Assembly (NCBI GenBank): GCA_021442845.1
Contig: JABUSD010000047.1
Coordinates: 1 to 8,363 of the forward strand
Direction of reading: 5' to 3'
Length of the DNA: 8,363 nt
From: Holdemanella sp.
GTDB lineage: Bacteria > Bacillota_I > Bacilli_A > Erysipelotrichales > Erysipelotrichaceae
This document shows, one piece after another, positions 6,829-8,363 of this stretch. Every line of letters starts with the position of its first letter. Position 1 is the first letter of the stretch. The notes under the pieces are model-generated. The model had not been told where the DNA came from. It saw nothing but the letters and a program-made list of their open reading frames with translations, and searched no databases. A program made the position numbers and the translations under genes.

Positions 6829-8010
6829 ATGCCTTTCATAATCATTCCAATTTTACTATTAAGCATCTATTTTTCAATGATGGAAGCCGTTATTCGCGTA
6901 GATAGAGGTATAGAGAAATACACTTCCTATTCATCAAGCGTAAGCTGGGTTCTATTATTATTGAATGTTGCTTGCGTCAATTACATTATTTTCATTGTGA
7001 TTCCTTTTCTATCCAACTGGATTAAAATCAATCCATTCATCTATATCCTGATATTTATCCTTTATGTATATCTATGGATGTTTTTTATTGAAAAGCTTCC
7101 AAAGAAATACATCCTATCAAGAAGTAAAGAAACGAAAAAGGCAATGTTGAAACAGTTTGATAAGATTAATTCTTTTTTATCGATTTTCACAAAGCCAGTT
7201 CAGATAGATATCCGACAGGAGCAGGAAGAAATTCTGGAAAAAGATATCCGCGAAATGATTTCCGCTTCCAGCAAGCGTGGTCACATGGAAGAAGGACAGA
7301 AGGAATATATTGAAAATATCTTTGAGTTTGATGATACATATGTAGAAGAAATATGTACACACCGTTCTGAAGTAATTTCCCTATACCAGGAAGATGATGA
7401 AGAAACATGGAAAAAGACAATTCATGAAAATAGACATACCTTTTATCCTGTTTATGGGCAGGATGAAGATGACGTAATCGGTATTCTGGATACGCGAGAT
7501 TATTTCCGTCTGGATGATCTTTCCCAGAAAAATGTAATGGAAAAGGCAGTGGATGCCCCATTCTTTGTTCCAGAAATCATGAAACTGGATGATCTATTCA
7601 AAGATATGCAGCTAAGAAGACAATACTTTGCGATTGTAGTCGATGAATATGGTGGAATGTCTGGAATCGTCACATTACATGATATCGTTGAAACCATTTT
7701 AGGTGAAATGAATGAAGGCGAAGATGAAGGTGATAAAGATATCCTCCGAGTAGGAGAGGATCACTTTAAAATCTATGGTCTTGCGAGTCTGGAAGATGTT
7801 TCTGAAGAATTAAAAATTGAACTTCCTGTCGATGATTATCAGACATTTGGAGGATACATCCTTTCATGTTATGGAAAACTTCCAGATGATGGAACCTCCT
7901 TTGATGTTGAACTTGACATAATGAGCGTTCATGTTGAAACCGTTGAAAATCATCATGTTGGCATGACCGATGTAAAAATCAAGAAAGCAATCGAAATGAG
8001 CGAAGAATAG
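6829..8010 (+). CDS. CNNM/CorC-family (hemolysin C-like) membrane protein with reduced membrane domain
   Basis: A membrane protein of 393 residues. Membrane segments are near 1-18, 38-60 and 67-87; YFSMMEAV (14-21) matches the 'FS..E' start of the CNNM (DUF21) domain and IEKLPKK (87-93) the later 'GE.lPK' part. Then follow an acidic helical stretch (about 125-176), CBS1 (about 177-226), CBS2 (about 240-292) with the family hallmark DEYGGMSGIVTLHDIVETILGE (272-293, key residues DEYGG), and a CorC_HlyC domain (about 305-387). Relatives act in Mg2+ (or Co2+) export and resistance. Oddities: the membrane part is clearly shorter than usual, and the 'GNN' of the typical GNNLVN block reads NVA here (46-48), so ion transport is uncertain. 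AAAGGAGA lies eight bases before the ATG. The lipoprotein gene follows 12 bases later. Confidence 0.85.
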   Translation: MPFIIIPILLLSIYFSMMEAVIRVDRGIEKYTSYSSSVSWVLLLLNVACVNYIIFIVIPFLSNWIKINPFIYILIFILYVYLWMFFIEKLPKKYILSRSKETKKAMLKQFDKINSFLSIFTKPVQIDIRQEQEEILEKDIREMISASSKRGHMEEGQKEYIENIFEFDDTYVEEICTHRSEVISLYQEDDEETWKKTIHENRHTFYPVYGQDEDDVIGILDTRDYFRLDDLSQKNVMEKAVDAPFFVPEIMKLDDLFKDMQLRRQYFAIVVDEYGGMSGIVTLHDIVETILGEMNEGEDEGDKDILRVGEDHFKIYGLASLEDVSEELKIELPVDDYQTFGGYILSCYGKLPDDGTSFDVELDIMSVHVETVENHHVGMTDVKIKKAIEMSEE

Positions 8011-8022
8011 AAAGAAGAACCT

Positions 8023-8363
8023 ATGAAAAAAGTATTAAAAACATTAACAACCTTAGCTATTACCGTATCTTTATGTGGATGCAGTCTCATTACAAATTTC
8101 ATATCAAAAGATGATAGCAAATATAAAGATATAGAGTATTCGCAAAGAGTATGCGCAGATAAGCCAAACAAGGAATTTACTAAACTATTAGATGAACTTG
8201 TTGTAAATATAGCAGAATCTGACTTTTCTACTATGCATCAATTCTTTGAACATCCTGAAAACTATGGGATTGATGTAAATAAAGTTGAAGTTTCTTTAGG
8301 AAGCCTTAGTGAAGAAAGCGAAGAACAGGAAAAGATTATCGAAAACATCAAATCCTTTGATGT
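8023..8363 (+). CDS. Lipoprotein of unknown function, N-terminal part
   Basis: The first 113 codons of a gene that runs off the right edge. The N-terminus MKKVLKTLTTLAITVSL is a lipoprotein signal peptide with lipobox LCGC; Cys20 would be lipidated after cleavage, anchoring the protein outside the cell membrane. Cys18 also precedes it but fits the lipobox less well. The mature part is polar, rich in Asp, Glu and Lys, with a likely helical stretch NKEFTKLLDELVVNIAESDF and then FFEHPENYGIDV. It recalls small Bacillota lipoproteins of DUF4878/DUF5104-like type, but I cannot place it. It starts 12 bases after the CNNM/CorC gene, with a modest AAAGAAGA ribosome site, so it is probably co-transcribed. 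Confidence 0.8.
   Translation, partial: MKKVLKTLTTLAITVSLCGCSLITNFISKDDSKYKDIEYSQRVCADKPNKEFTKLLDELVVNIAESDFSTMHQFFEHPENYGIDVNKVEVSLGSLSEESEEQEKIIENIKSFD

Noticed and set aside
7187..7561. A 124-codon open frame on the minus strand
   Set aside because: Antisense to the CBS region of the CNNM/CorC gene, His- and Leu-rich shadow composition, and no initiation signals.

Overview
The window is 8.4 kb of AT-rich bacterial chromosome. It has strong AAGGAG-type ribosome binding sites, TTGAAA/TATAAT-like promoters and short hairpin-plus-T terminators. Its class 1B dihydroorotate dehydrogenase (PyrD plus the iron-sulfur partner PyrK) is typical of Bacillota. Protein style and codon use would fit a gut-type low-GC lineage such as Erysipelotrichia or Clostridia, but the species cannot be fixed from the sequence. 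Nothing looks like a mobile element, CRISPR array, tRNA or rRNA, and no gap between genes exceeds about 210 bases.

Left end (1-870): on the minus strand lie the first 27 codons of a probable SAM-dependent methyltransferase and, upstream of it, a monocistronic pyrE (orotate phosphoribosyltransferase) with its own promoter and terminator. Middle left (870-2650): two plus-strand paralogous alpha/beta-hydrolases in tandem, ending in a bidirectional terminator that encodes both C-terminal tails of the convergent genes. Then, on the minus strand, comes a YbhN/MprF-type membrane protein (2632-3666), with a promoter inside the terminator of the upstream operon.

Centre (3768-6233): the minus-strand operon pyrK-pyrD-pyrF. 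It is tightly coupled (TAATG and ATGA overlaps) and supplies the last steps of UMP synthesis. PyrDK oxidises dihydroorotate to orotate, the separately transcribed PyrE makes OMP, and PyrF decarboxylates OMP to UMP. The operon has a good promoter, a short leader carrying an intrinsic terminator (a candidate attenuator with no recognisable PyrR box) and a dyad over its -10 element.

Right end (6312-8363, plus strand): a stand-alone two-CBS-domain protein with its own terminator; then a promoter, a 16-codon mini-ORF, a CNNM/CorC-type membrane protein with an unusually small membrane domain, and the start of a lipoprotein of unknown function.

Most genes are ordinary housekeeping types. The parts most worth a second look are regulatory and architectural: the pyr leader terminator, two genes with no Shine-Dalgarno and an extended -10 abutting the ATG, and the mini-ORF that looks like a detached N-terminus of the reduced CNNM protein.
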